The notes under the pieces: model-generated
Told to the model about the DNA's origin: nothing
What the model saw: only the letters and a program-made list of their open reading frames with translations
The model's database searches: none
Program-made: the position numbers and the translations under genes
In this document: positions 27,679-35,418 of the stretch, piece by piece
Numbering within the stretch: position 1 is the stretch's first letter
How the letters are laid out: each line of letters opens with the position of its first letter
NCBI GenBank assembly: GCA_002840565.1
Contig: PHBK01000030.1
Coordinates: 1 to 44,940, forward strand
Direction: 5' to 3'
From: Deltaproteobacteria bacterium HGW-Deltaproteobacteria-12
GTDB lineage: Bacteria > Desulfobacterota > Syntrophia > Syntrophales > Smithellaceae
DNA length: 44,940 nt

Positions 27679-28131
27679 TCAGGCGCTGGTCATGAGATAG
27701 GCAATATCCAGACGAATCGCCGCTATAAGCCAACCCTGAGCTGTGCGAACATATTTGTTTTCATAACTTCCATACGTTAAAGTGGCTTTTTCGTCCGTAT
27801 CGCCACCGACAAACAAAAGCCATTTCGCACTGGCCGTATCTCCGTCAATATCTATTATGGGGTTGGTAAAGCTATGCATAAAAAACGGGTTTCCGGCATC
27901 CATGTCCTCAAACATCGCCGTAATTTCGGCTCGACCCTTCGAAAATACGCCCATGTTGGGACTTTCCCAGGTAGCATCCTCCGTGAACAGCAGCGCCACT
28001 TCCTTGGAATACATGGTTTTATCTTTCCAACCCTTGTCGCAGTAATGCCCATAGGTGGCCTGGAGTTTCTTTATGGCTTCAATATCTTCCAACCGCTGGA
28101 TTCTTTGTTCCAGTGTCAGTTCTTTACTCAT
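27679..28131 (-). CDS. SnoaL-like (NTF2-fold) protein
   Basis: A 150-residue single-domain protein of the SnoaL/NTF2-like cone fold. An N-terminal helix (Arg-Leu-Glu-Asp-Ile-Glu-Ala-Ile-Lys-Lys-Leu) is followed by Tyr-Gly-His-Tyr-Cys-Asp, then Leu-Phe-Thr-Glu-Asp-Ala-Thr-Trp and a beta-rich half (His-Ser-Phe-Thr-Asn-Pro, Ala-Lys-Trp-Leu-Leu-Phe). Relatives include dehydratases such as BaiE and many proteins of unknown role, so a dehydratase or isomerase on a hydrophobic acid or CoA ester is possible. ATG 28131 is chosen for AAAGGAG 8 nt upstream over the GTG at 28140. It is the last minus-strand gene after the livK-ligase operon, separated by a long hairpin. Confidence 0.8.
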   Translation of the reverse strand: MSKELTLEQRIQRLEDIEAIKKLQATYGHYCDKGWKDKTMYSKEVALLFTEDATWESPNMGVFSKGRAEITAMFEDMDAGNPFFMHSFTNPIIDIDGDTASAKWLLFVGGDTDEKATLTYGSYENKYVRTAQGWLIAAIRLDIAYLMTSA

Positions 28132-28175
28132 AACGAACACTCCTTTCCGTATTTTTTGCAGATGCTCACTAAAGC

Positions 28176-28316
28176 TTAAAAAAGGATGATTGCTTTCATG
28201 ATCTTTCTTTTTTCGAAATCATCGATTGCCTTTTGAATATCATCCAGAGCAATGATCTTTGTGCAATTGCAGCTTGCTGTGGAATTGAAAATATTTGCTG
28301 ATGTTCCTATGAATGG
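28176..28316 (-). pseudogene. Possible 3' relic of a zinc-type alcohol dehydrogenase
   Basis: An open frame with no start codon ends at TAA 28178-28176. Its last 26 residues (Lys-Ile-Ile-Ala-Leu-Asp-Asp-Ile-Gln-Lys-Ala-Ile-Asp-Asp, then Met-Lys-Ala-Ile-Ile-Leu-Phe) look like the C-terminal helix and strand of medium-chain dehydrogenases. The body of the gene is missing; a long hairpin sits where it would continue. Confidence 0.4.
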
Positions 28317-28317
28317 A

Positions 28318-28351
28318 GGAGGGTTCCGCTTCCCGGGAAGTGGAACCCTCC
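28318..28351. terminator. 34-bp near-perfect hairpin behind livK
   Basis: Arms of 17 nt (GGAGGGTTCC...GGAACCCTCC around CTTCCCGGGAAG) pair with a single G-T. It begins 31 nt after the livK stop. No T run follows on either strand, so it may be an mRNA-stabilising or Rho-linked end rather than a classic intrinsic terminator. Confidence 0.6.
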
Positions 28352-28381
28352 GGTATGAATTGACGCCTTTTCTATCTATGG

Positions 28382-29578
28382 TTATTCGTGAATCCAGGAT
28401 GAAATTCTACGCCATTGGTTAGTGGACGGATCGGCCTTGAAAATCCAGGCGGCATCGCCGCCTCCCCGCTTGGTTGGTGTCCATGTAACGGGTGTCATCA
28501 TGCCCGAGTCAAAACCTTTCAGTGTCTCGGCCGCCTTGATGAACTTTTCCCGCGTCAGGTCCGGCCCCGCCCGTTTAATCACTTCGCACAATACTATTGC
28601 GGCTTGATATCCCCATCCATTCATGGGATTATCCACCGAACACATATTATACTTCTTGATCAGGCTCCTGTAAAAGTTGATGGCGGGGGTGTCATCATGA
28701 AGATCCACAGCGTATGTGGACATAAGCAACCCGCCGGAGTAATTGATCGAATCACCGGCAAGTTCAACTGTTTTCCTGGAGGCGGCGGCGGAACTGGTGA
28801 TGTAAAGGGCTTTAAACTGGACACGCTGCGCCTCTTTCATAATGGCTGCGGGTTCACGATCATTGACATGCATAAAAACATGCGTAACTCCGGCCTGTTT
28901 GCATTTAGAAATCTGGGAACTGAAATCAATTGCTCCCCTTTTGTACGAAAGATCCAGCACATTTTTAATGCCATAAACCCTGTCAAACGCTATTTTGGTT
29001 CCTTCAAACCACTGCTGACCGGTCACATCATCCTGATATATGCAGGCCACAATGGGTTTATTCACTTTCAATGTCTCTTTTACGTATTTTGCTCCCACAA
29101 TCGCCTGGGTAATATAACTCGTATCCATAAGGAAAACATATTTCCTGGGCGGATCGACAAGCTTCGAATTGGCCGTCCCTGCCGGCAGCATCGGAATTTT
29201 GTATTCTTCCAGCAAGGGCAATATGGCAAAAATCCCGGCAGCGCCCATGTTCATGGACATAACGAATACTTTGTCTCTGGTAATGAGCTTTTTTACCCCC
29301 TGAACCGTTCGCGGAGCCTGAAATCCGTCATCCTCGATCAGCAATTTTATTTTCCTTCCGTGAATACCTCCCTGATCATTGATGTGTTTGAAATACAAAT
29401 TAGCTCCGTCACGCCAGCTCTGGCCCATGAAGGCCAGCGGCCCGGAAAGATCCATGGTGCTGCCGATAAGTATCTCGTCTTTCGTAACACCATCTTCAGC
29501 CTGAACGATTCCACCCGCAATTAGAAAAAAAGACAGTAAAGCGCTTAAAACAACTATTCCTAATTTAACCCTTTTCAT
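28382..29578 (-). CDS. Liv-type ABC transporter substrate-binding protein
   Basis: A 398-residue periplasmic binding protein of the branched-chain amino acid type (Peripla_BP_6). The signal peptide covers about 1-27 (Lys-Arg, long hydrophobic core, Val-Gln-Ala). The mature part begins with Lys-Asp-Glu-Ile-Leu-Ile-Gly-Ser-Thr-Met-Asp-Leu-Ser-Gly-Pro, and has Asn-Asp-Gln-Gly-Gly-Ile-His-Gly-Arg-Lys-Ile. It closes a unit of livHMGF plus acyl-CoA ligase, so the ligand may be an organic acid that is activated on entry rather than an amino acid. About half its residues by eye match the paralogue at 43516-44715. Confidence 0.92.
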   Translation of the reverse strand: MKRVKLGIVVLSALLSFFLIAGGIVQAEDGVTKDEILIGSTMDLSGPLAFMGQSWRDGANLYFKHINDQGGIHGRKIKLLIEDDGFQAPRTVQGVKKLITRDKVFVMSMNMGAAGIFAILPLLEEYKIPMLPAGTANSKLVDPPRKYVFLMDTSYITQAIVGAKYVKETLKVNKPIVACIYQDDVTGQQWFEGTKIAFDRVYGIKNVLDLSYKRGAIDFSSQISKCKQAGVTHVFMHVNDREPAAIMKEAQRVQFKALYITSSAAASRKTVELAGDSINYSGGLLMSTYAVDLHDDTPAINFYRSLIKKYNMCSVDNPMNGWGYQAAIVLCEVIKRAGPDLTREKFIKAAETLKGFDSGMMTPVTWTPTKRGGGDAAWIFKADPSTNQWRRISSWIHE

Positions 29579-29644
29579 CTTTCCCCTCCATTTTTAAGTT
29601 AATTGCTCCTGATTAAACTGCTGAATCAACCATTAATATTGGCG

Positions 29645-31483
29645 TTAGTACATCTCCTTAATGAGATCCTTGAATTTCTCATTGACATACCCGCGCTTCA
29701 GTTTCATCGTGGCCGTGAGCTCAGGATCTTCAGCCTGCAGCTCCACATCAATCAAACGGAATTTCCGGATGTTCTCCACCCGGGCCAACTGTTCGTTAAC
29801 CCTGCGCACATCCTCACCGATCAAATCGATAACCTCTTTCTGATGGCAGAGACTCTTGAAGGTGGTAAAGGGTATCCTTTGCTTCTGGGCAAAGTCCGTT
29901 ACGTTTTCCTTATCGATCATGATCAGTGCGGTCAGATACGCCTTTCTATCTCCGATGATAACAGCATCATTGATATAAATGCTGGCTTTGAGCTTGTTCT
30001 CGATATACTGCGGGGTAATATTCTTACCGCCGGCGGTAATTATGATATCCTTCTTGCGGCCGGTGATCTTCAGAAACCCGTCTTCATCAAATTCTCCCAA
30101 ATCCCCCGAATGCAGCCAGCCGTCCTCGGTCAGATATTCTTTCGTCAGTTCCGGCTCTTTTAGATATCCCTGAAATACATTATCACCTTTCACCAGTATC
30201 TCGCCGTCTGCCGCTATTTTCACTGTCACACCCGGGAAAGGCTGGCCTACCGTGCCCAGTTTGATGTTATCCCGGTGATGGGTCGAGGTGGGACCTGAAT
30301 CTTCCGTCTGACCGTAAACTTCCTTGATTCTCAAACCGACGGCATGGAAGAAAGCCAGAATCTCCGGTGCGATCGGCGCCCCTCCGGACACCATGTTGTA
30401 TCCCCTGCCCAGTCCGACCATCGCGCGGGTATTGCGAAACACGGCAAAGTCGGCTATCGCATTTAAAAATAACAAATAAAGGGGAATACTCTTATGGGCA
30501 AGCCTGAGGGAGCTGGTTTTATGGCCGATCTTCACAGCCCAATGAAATACTTTCTTCTCAATTGCCGTGGCTTCGTTGATAGTCATGTAGATCGAGGAAT
30601 AAAATTTCTCCCAGAAGCGCGGCACGGCGAAGAAATTCGTGGGCTGCACCTCGCGTAAATCAATGGGCACGGTCTCCAGATTTTCCGCAAAATTAAGTGT
30701 CTGACCCATCATCAATTGGTTGAAGACAGCACCAACACGCTCAGCGACATGGCAAAGCGGGAGAAAGGTGAGAGCTTCTTCATTTCCATAAACAAATGCT
30801 GTCTCCGCGCCCATAGAAGTGGCGTAAATGATGTTGTGATGCGAAAGCATCGCGCCCTTGGGTCGACCTGTTGTTCCGGATGTATAAACAATAAACAGGG
30901 TGTCTTCCGGCTTCACTTCAGCGCCCAGTTTCTCAAAAAGCCCCGGATTTTTCTCTATCTCCTTCATACCGAGCTTGCGGAATTCTGCATAACTCATCAC
31001 CATCGGATCCTTGAAGTCCCGCAGACCTTCCATCTCATAAACAATAATCTTTTTTAATTCCGGCAATTTTTCGCGAACTACCAGAACTTTATCCAGCTGC
31101 TCTTCATCTTCCGCAAAAAAAATCTGTGAATCGGAATGCCCGACGATGTACTCCACTTCATCCGGTGCATTCGTGGTATAAATACCTACTGTAACGCCGC
31201 CGATACAGGCACAACCGAGATCGCAATAAAGCCACTCCTCTCGCGGTTCACTGAGAATTGATATTTTCTGTCCTTTTTTCAGACCCAGTGCCTGCAAAGC
31301 CATTCCGGCAATTTTTACTTCCTTCCCATAGGTCTCCCATGTAGTATCAGCCCATATTCCCAATTCCTTTTTACGGAAGGCTACCCTGTTTTTCCACTTT
31401 TCCACTCTGCTGGCAAAAAGTTTCGGGACAGTATCGTATTTCGGATCATATAGGTCTTCTTTTGATAATAATTTCTTGGCCAC
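29645..31483 (-). CDS. AMP-forming long-chain acyl-CoA synthetase
   Basis: A 612-residue FadD15/ACSL-type ligase that makes acyl-CoA from a carboxylic acid, ATP and CoA, releasing AMP and PPi. Adenylation motifs are Tyr-Thr-Ser-Gly-Thr-Thr-Gly-Arg-Pro-Lys-Gly (200-210), Tyr-Gly-Gln-Thr-Glu-Asp, Gly-Trp-Leu-His-Ser-Gly-Asp-Leu-Gly and Gly-Arg-Lys-Lys-Asp. The start is GTG at 31483 with GGGGAG 8 nt upstream. It lies between livF and livK in one apparent operon, suggesting metabolic trapping of an imported acid. The chain length or aromatic nature of the substrate cannot be read from sequence. Confidence 0.94.
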   Translation of the reverse strand: MAKKLLSKEDLYDPKYDTVPKLFASRVEKWKNRVAFRKKELGIWADTTWETYGKEVKIAGMALQALGLKKGQKISILSEPREEWLYCDLGCACIGGVTVGIYTTNAPDEVEYIVGHSDSQIFFAEDEEQLDKVLVVREKLPELKKIIVYEMEGLRDFKDPMVMSYAEFRKLGMKEIEKNPGLFEKLGAEVKPEDTLFIVYTSGTTGRPKGAMLSHHNIIYATSMGAETAFVYGNEEALTFLPLCHVAERVGAVFNQLMMGQTLNFAENLETVPIDLREVQPTNFFAVPRFWEKFYSSIYMTINEATAIEKKVFHWAVKIGHKTSSLRLAHKSIPLYLLFLNAIADFAVFRNTRAMVGLGRGYNMVSGGAPIAPEILAFFHAVGLRIKEVYGQTEDSGPTSTHHRDNIKLGTVGQPFPGVTVKIAADGEILVKGDNVFQGYLKEPELTKEYLTEDGWLHSGDLGEFDEDGFLKITGRKKDIIITAGGKNITPQYIENKLKASIYINDAVIIGDRKAYLTALIMIDKENVTDFAQKQRIPFTTFKSLCHQKEVIDLIGEDVRRVNEQLARVENIRKFRLIDVELQAEDPELTATMKLKRGYVNEKFKDLIKEMY

Positions 31484-31592
31484 GATTTACTCCCCTTCAT
31501 ATCTTTACTGTTTTGAAGCAATGATTTTCAAAATCGATCAAGAGGGTGTTCAAAGTATACCCTAAGCACCTTACCCCTACCCTCTCCTGTTC

Positions 31593-32324
31593 TTATCTCC
31601 AGACCTTTTTCTTTTTCCAGCGCCGGGTTCCGCGGATGCCTTCCTCGCGAACTCCCAGATAAAATTCCTGAACATCCGGATTCTTCCGCAATACGATGAA
31701 CCCGTGACTCGCCAGCTCCAGTGCCATCTTGGCATTCTGCTCCACCAGCAAAATCGTCGTCTTCTCCTCTTCATTGATCTGCTTGATAATCCCGAATATC
31801 TTCTTCACAAACGCCGGTGCCAATCCCAGCGACGGCTCATCCAGCAAAAGCATGTGGGGACGGGACATCAAAGCCCGCGCGATAACCAGCATCTGCTGCT
31901 CGCCGCCGCTCAAGGTGTCGGCATATTGGTTGCTCCGCTCCTTCAACAAGGGAAAATAGCTGTACATGCGATCAATGTCTTTCTCGACTTCCTTCTTATC
32001 CTTTCGGGTGAATCCTCCCATCAAGATGTTCTTGTAAACAGATAGATCCTGAAATATCTCTCTCCCCTCCGGTACCTGCGATATCCCCATCTTGACTATC
32101 TCTTCCGGTTCCATCCCCTGGATCGCTTTTCCCTTATACGTCACTGTCCCCTTATCCGGTACGATCAAACCCGATATGGTCCGGAGTATTGTCGTTTTCC
32201 CCGATCCGTTTGCCCCCAGAATGGTGACGATCTTCCCCTCTTCAATGCCTATCGATATCCCTTTCGTCACATTCACCGGCCCGTAAGAGACTTCCAAATT
32301 CTTCGTTTCTAAAATCGGAGCCAT
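31593..32324 (-). CDS. livF: Liv-type ABC transporter ATPase LivF
   Basis: A 243-residue ATPase with Walker A Gly-Ala-Asn-Gly-Ser-Gly-Lys-Thr (37-44), signature Leu-Ser-Gly-Gly-Glu-Gln-Gln (138-144) and Walker B Met-Leu-Leu-Leu-Asp-Glu-Pro (158-164). The C-terminus is a basic tail (Arg-Arg-Trp-Lys-Lys-Lys-Lys-Val-Trp-Arg). It starts 1 nt after the livG stop. Its last 99 coding bases (31695-31597) are identical to the partial livF at the window end. Confidence 0.95.
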   Translation of the reverse strand: MAPILETKNLEVSYGPVNVTKGISIGIEEGKIVTILGANGSGKTTILRTISGLIVPDKGTVTYKGKAIQGMEPEEIVKMGISQVPEGREIFQDLSVYKNILMGGFTRKDKKEVEKDIDRMYSYFPLLKERSNQYADTLSGGEQQMLVIARALMSRPHMLLLDEPSLGLAPAFVKKIFGIIKQINEEEKTTILLVEQNAKMALELASHGFIVLRKNPDVQEFYLGVREEGIRGTRRWKKKKVWR

Positions 32325-32325
32325 A

Positions 32326-33093
32326 TTATTCCTCTCCTAAATATGCTTTGACGACATCAGGGTGACTGACGACATCCTTCGGCTTGCCGTCCGCCAACAA
32401 TTTGCCGTAGTTCAGCGCTGTAATTCTGTCGCATACGTCCATGACCAGTCTCATGTCATGCTCAATTAACAAAATGGTGATGCCGAAATCCGCCCGGATA
32501 TCCTCCAGCCAAAAAGCCAGATCCTGCGTCTCCTCCACATTCAAACCCGAGGAGGGCTCGTCCAGCAAAAGCAGGGTCGGCTCCATAACCAATGCCCTCC
32601 CCAGTTCAACATTCTTCTGGACGCCGTAGGGAACGTTGTTGATTCGCTCCATCCGATAAGCCTGCAGATCAAGAAAATCGATGACCTCTTCCACCTTCGT
32701 CCGAAATTTAAGCTCCTGCTCCCGCGCTTTCCCCCAAAAAAAGGCATCCTGAAAAAATCCGGTCTTCCGCCGGGAATGACAACCCAACAGCATGTTGTCC
32801 ATAACGGTTACGTTCGCAAACAACTCTATATTCTGAAATGTCCGCGCAATTCCCTCATTCACAACTTTATAAGGCTTAATATGTGTAATATCCCTGCCCT
32901 GAAATGTCACTTTCCCCGTGTCGGCTTTGTATACCCGGCTGATGCAGTTGAGAAGCGTCGTCTTCCCCGCGCCGTTCGGACCGATCAATGCATGGATCGA
33001 TCCCTTCTCCACGTCGATATTGACGTCCTGCAAGGCATTCACTCCGCCAAACCGGATAGACATGCCCTCGGCTTTAAGTAATGTCTCTCCCAT
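32326..33093 (-). CDS. livG: Liv-type ABC transporter ATPase LivG
   Basis: A 255-residue ATPase. Walker A is Gly-Pro-Asn-Gly-Ala-Gly-Lys-Thr (38-45) and Walker B Leu-Leu-Leu-Leu-Asp-Glu-Pro. The signature reads Val-Pro-Tyr-Gly-Val-Gln-Lys, the usual LivG variant of Leu-Ser-Gly-Gly-Gln. ATG 33093 (Met-Gly-Glu-Thr-Leu-Leu) is preferred over the upstream in-frame codon at 33186, which lies inside livM. This leaves a 22-nt gap after the livM stop. Confidence 0.94.
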   Translation of the reverse strand: MGETLLKAEGMSIRFGGVNALQDVNIDVEKGSIHALIGPNGAGKTTLLNCISRVYKADTGKVTFQGRDITHIKPYKVVNEGIARTFQNIELFANVTVMDNMLLGCHSRRKTGFFQDAFFWGKAREQELKFRTKVEEVIDFLDLQAYRMERINNVPYGVQKNVELGRALVMEPTLLLLDEPSSGLNVEETQDLAFWLEDIRADFGITILLIEHDMRLVMDVCDRITALNYGKLLADGKPKDVVSHPDVVKAYLGEE

Positions 33094-33115
33094 ATCCTGA
33101 TTTCCCTCTCTTCGC

Positions 33116-34186
33116 CTAATGTTCGGATTTTGTATACTTCCGAATTCTCTTGAAGGTATCTTTCTTATAAAACGGGAAGGTCTCAAAGAAGAATTTAACC
33201 TTCAGCCAACGCCCGTAGATCCCCAGAGGTTCAAAGAGAACAAATAAAACCAGCAGTACCCCGTAAACGGTTCCCTGCAGGCCGGACTGCTGTCCAATAG
33301 CCGTCGGGAGATAATCCTTTCCCAGAGCGATCATTTCGGGGAGAAGTGTCATGAACATTGCCCCGAAAATCGAGCCGTGTACGGAACCCATGCCGCCAAT
33401 GATAATCATGATCAGAAAATTAATGGAGACGGTAACATCAAAGTTTTCCGGGCCGATAAAACGCATGTGGTGGGCAAAAAGTGATCCGGCAATGCCGGTA
33501 AAAAGCGCGCTGATGGCAAAGGCGGCTGTCTTGTACACCGCGAGATTCACTCCCATCGACTCCGCGGCCACCTCGCTGTCCCGGACGGCGGTCATCGCTC
33601 TGCCCGTCGGAGTGCGGAGAATGTTCTTCATTATCAGAAGCATGATCAGCAGTACGAAAAATACTAAATAAAAATAATATTTGTCCGAGCTGAAATCAAT
33701 CGGCCCCAGGGTCGGTCTGCTCAATTGCTGGCCGTTGACGCCGTTGGTCACGTATTCCCAACTGTGAATCACCTGTTCCATGATGAAGCCGAAACCCATG
33801 GTCGCAATGGCCAGATAAAGACCCTTCATCCGGAGTGCAGGCATCCCGATAAAAATCCCTAAAATCGCCGCGAAGATTCCCCCGATCGGCAGGGCAACCC
33901 AGAAAGATATACCACTTCCCGTAAAAAAAGCCGTTGTATAAGCTCCGACGGCAAAGAAAGCGGCATGGCCCATCGATATCTGGCCGGCATAGCCGGTCAA
34001 TAAATTCATCCCCAGCGCCACTATCGCATAAATAGCGGTCAGGGTCATCAGGGATGTCCAATAGGTTCCGGCCTTTAAAGGCAGCAACAACATAATGACC
34101 AGGAGAATGCCGTACCATACGGCGGTGCTTCTGTATTTGAATAAATCGATATCTTCCAGATAATTTCGTCTCTTTTTAAAACGCAT
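33116..34186 (-). CDS. livM: Liv-type ABC transporter permease LivM
   Basis: A 356-residue inner-membrane permease with about nine to ten helices. The family features Gly-Met-Asn-Leu-Leu-Thr-Gly-Tyr-Ala-Gly-Gln-Ile-Ser and Gly-Arg-Ala-Met-Thr-Ala-Val-Arg-Asp-Ser-Glu-Val-Ala-Ala (coupling loop to the ATPases) are clear. A basic N-terminal extension and a charged C-terminal tail flank the membrane part. It starts 2 nt after the livH stop. Confidence 0.94.
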   Translation of the reverse strand: MRFKKRRNYLEDIDLFKYRSTAVWYGILLVIMLLLPLKAGTYWTSLMTLTAIYAIVALGMNLLTGYAGQISMGHAAFFAVGAYTTAFFTGSGISFWVALPIGGIFAAILGIFIGMPALRMKGLYLAIATMGFGFIMEQVIHSWEYVTNGVNGQQLSRPTLGPIDFSSDKYYFYLVFFVLLIMLLIMKNILRTPTGRAMTAVRDSEVAAESMGVNLAVYKTAAFAISALFTGIAGSLFAHHMRFIGPENFDVTVSINFLIMIIIGGMGSVHGSIFGAMFMTLLPEMIALGKDYLPTAIGQQSGLQGTVYGVLLVLFVLFEPLGIYGRWLKVKFFFETFPFYKKDTFKRIRKYTKSEH

Positions 34187-34188
34187 CG

Positions 34189-35064
34189 CTAAACTCTCTT
34201 TCTTTCAGCAATCCCGAATATCCCTTGCGGCCGAATCAACAACACAAAAATTAAAATAATGTACGCAAAGATATCCTTGAATCCGGCCGGCAGGAATATT
34301 CCAGCCAAACTCTCCGATACTCCGATGATGATGCCGCCGACAATCGCGCCGGGAATGCTTCCGAAGCCACCCAGCACCGCCGCCGGAAACGCTTTTAATC
34401 CGATAAACCCCATATTGTAATTGACAAAATGAATTGGAGCCAGAAGAATGCCGCCTACGGCGGCGACGATGGCGCTGAGCGCCCAGATGTTGGAAAATAC
34501 CCGCTTGACGCCGATGCCCATCAAGTAGGCCGCCAGCTGATTCTGCGAGGCCGCTTCCATGGAGATGCCCATCTTGGTCTTGTTGAAAAAATAATACAGG
34601 ACGGCAATCATGGCAATGGTGACACCGATAATCCAGAGATTTACCGAGGAAAGGGCCAGTTCGCCGAATCTCACCGGAACGTCGCTGATCCCACCACTGA
34701 ACTGATAGGTGTCATAGCCCCAGATCATCCCGGCAACATTTCTGATCACCATACCGACTCCCACCGTCACCATCAACATTGATAAAACCGATTCCCCGAC
34801 GAGAGGCCGCAAAACACCCCGTTCGATGACAATGCCGAAAACGGCCATTACCGCCAGGGTCAGAAGGATCGCCAGAAGAAAAGGTACATGAAGAATAGTC
34901 AGGAAGGTGTAGGCGACAAAAGCTCCGAACATCATGATGTCGCCCTGGGCAAAACTGATTACGTCTGTAGCCTTATATATCAAGATGAATCCGACGGCTA
35001 CCAGCGCGTAAATGGATCCGATTGCTATCCCGCTGAAAATCTGTTGTAAAACTTGCAATTCCAT
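34189..35064 (-). CDS. livH: Liv-type ABC transporter permease LivH
   Basis: A 291-residue inner-membrane permease with about eight helices. Gly-Ile-Ala-Ile-Gly-Ser-Ile-Tyr-Ala-Leu-Val-Ala near the N-terminus, Ser-Phe-Ala-Gln-Gly-Asp-Ile-Met-Met and a C-terminal Leu-Leu-Ile-Arg-Pro-Gln-Gly-Ile-Phe-Gly are typical of LivH. It is the first gene of the operon, with a leader of about 147 nt behind the promoter/operator at 35190-35246. Confidence 0.94.
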   Translation of the reverse strand: MELQVLQQIFSGIAIGSIYALVAVGFILIYKATDVISFAQGDIMMFGAFVAYTFLTILHVPFLLAILLTLAVMAVFGIVIERGVLRPLVGESVLSMLMVTVGVGMVIRNVAGMIWGYDTYQFSGGISDVPVRFGELALSSVNLWIIGVTIAMIAVLYYFFNKTKMGISMEAASQNQLAAYLMGIGVKRVFSNIWALSAIVAAVGGILLAPIHFVNYNMGFIGLKAFPAAVLGGFGSIPGAIVGGIIIGVSESLAGIFLPAGFKDIFAYIILIFVLLIRPQGIFGIAERKRV

Positions 35065-35189
35065 ATTGGTGCAGTTCCTTTCTTTCTCTAATGCCTGATA
35101 CCGCTATGATAGCGCGATCGCGATAGATTAAATAAGAACTCTCATTGCAGTCTTCGGAATGTAGAGAAAATACCCGAATAATTACTCTA

Positions 35190-35211
35190 CGTGACTGATC
35201 AATCAGTCACG
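35190..35211 (-). promoter_or_regulatory. 22-bp palindromic operator at the liv operon start site
   Basis: CGTGACTGAT and ATCAGTCACG are perfect 10-bp inverted arms around CA. The site covers the predicted start of transcription and the first bases of the livH leader. It has the same TGAYTGAY-NN-RTCARTCA core as the site over the TetR promoter, so TetR binding here would block initiation. Confidence 0.8.
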
Positions 35212-35217
35212 CGGGTT

Positions 35218-35246
35218 TTTATATTTTATAGCAACTATTTTGTCAA
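35218..35246 (-). promoter_or_regulatory. Consensus promoter of the livHMGF-ligase-livK operon
   Basis: On the minus strand TTGACA (35246-35241), a 17-nt spacer and TATAAA (35223-35218) place the start near 35211, at the edge of the palindrome. The remaining gene-free sequence up to 35418 shows nothing I can name; a short GTAGAG/CTCTAC inverted repeat lies in the leader (35161-35190). Confidence 0.8.
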
Positions 35247-35418
35247 GAAATTTTCATCTTTTTTCAAAATATTTTTGCCCGGAATGTCGGCCGGAAAAAA
35301 AGAATATTGGAAACGGAGTATTGGATGTCCATATTCGCTTTTCTGCTGATCGTCTATTCCATTCCCCCTGCCTGCTGCCGGCAGATAACCAACCTAGTCT
35401 GGTAAACTGACAATGAGC

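Noticed and set aside
28415..29524. A 369-codon plus-strand frame opposite the first livK
   Set aside because: It mirrors a clear binding-protein gene, has no ribosome site and shows no domain.
31505..31535. GATTTT-C-AAAATC palindrome upstream of the first ligase as another TetR site
   Set aside because: It does not fit TGAYTGAY-NN-RTCARTCA and is A/T-rich enough to arise by chance.
35113..35122. CGCGATCGCG palindrome in the livH leader as an operator
   Set aside because: Short, single copy and unlike the TetR-type sites; no supporting context.
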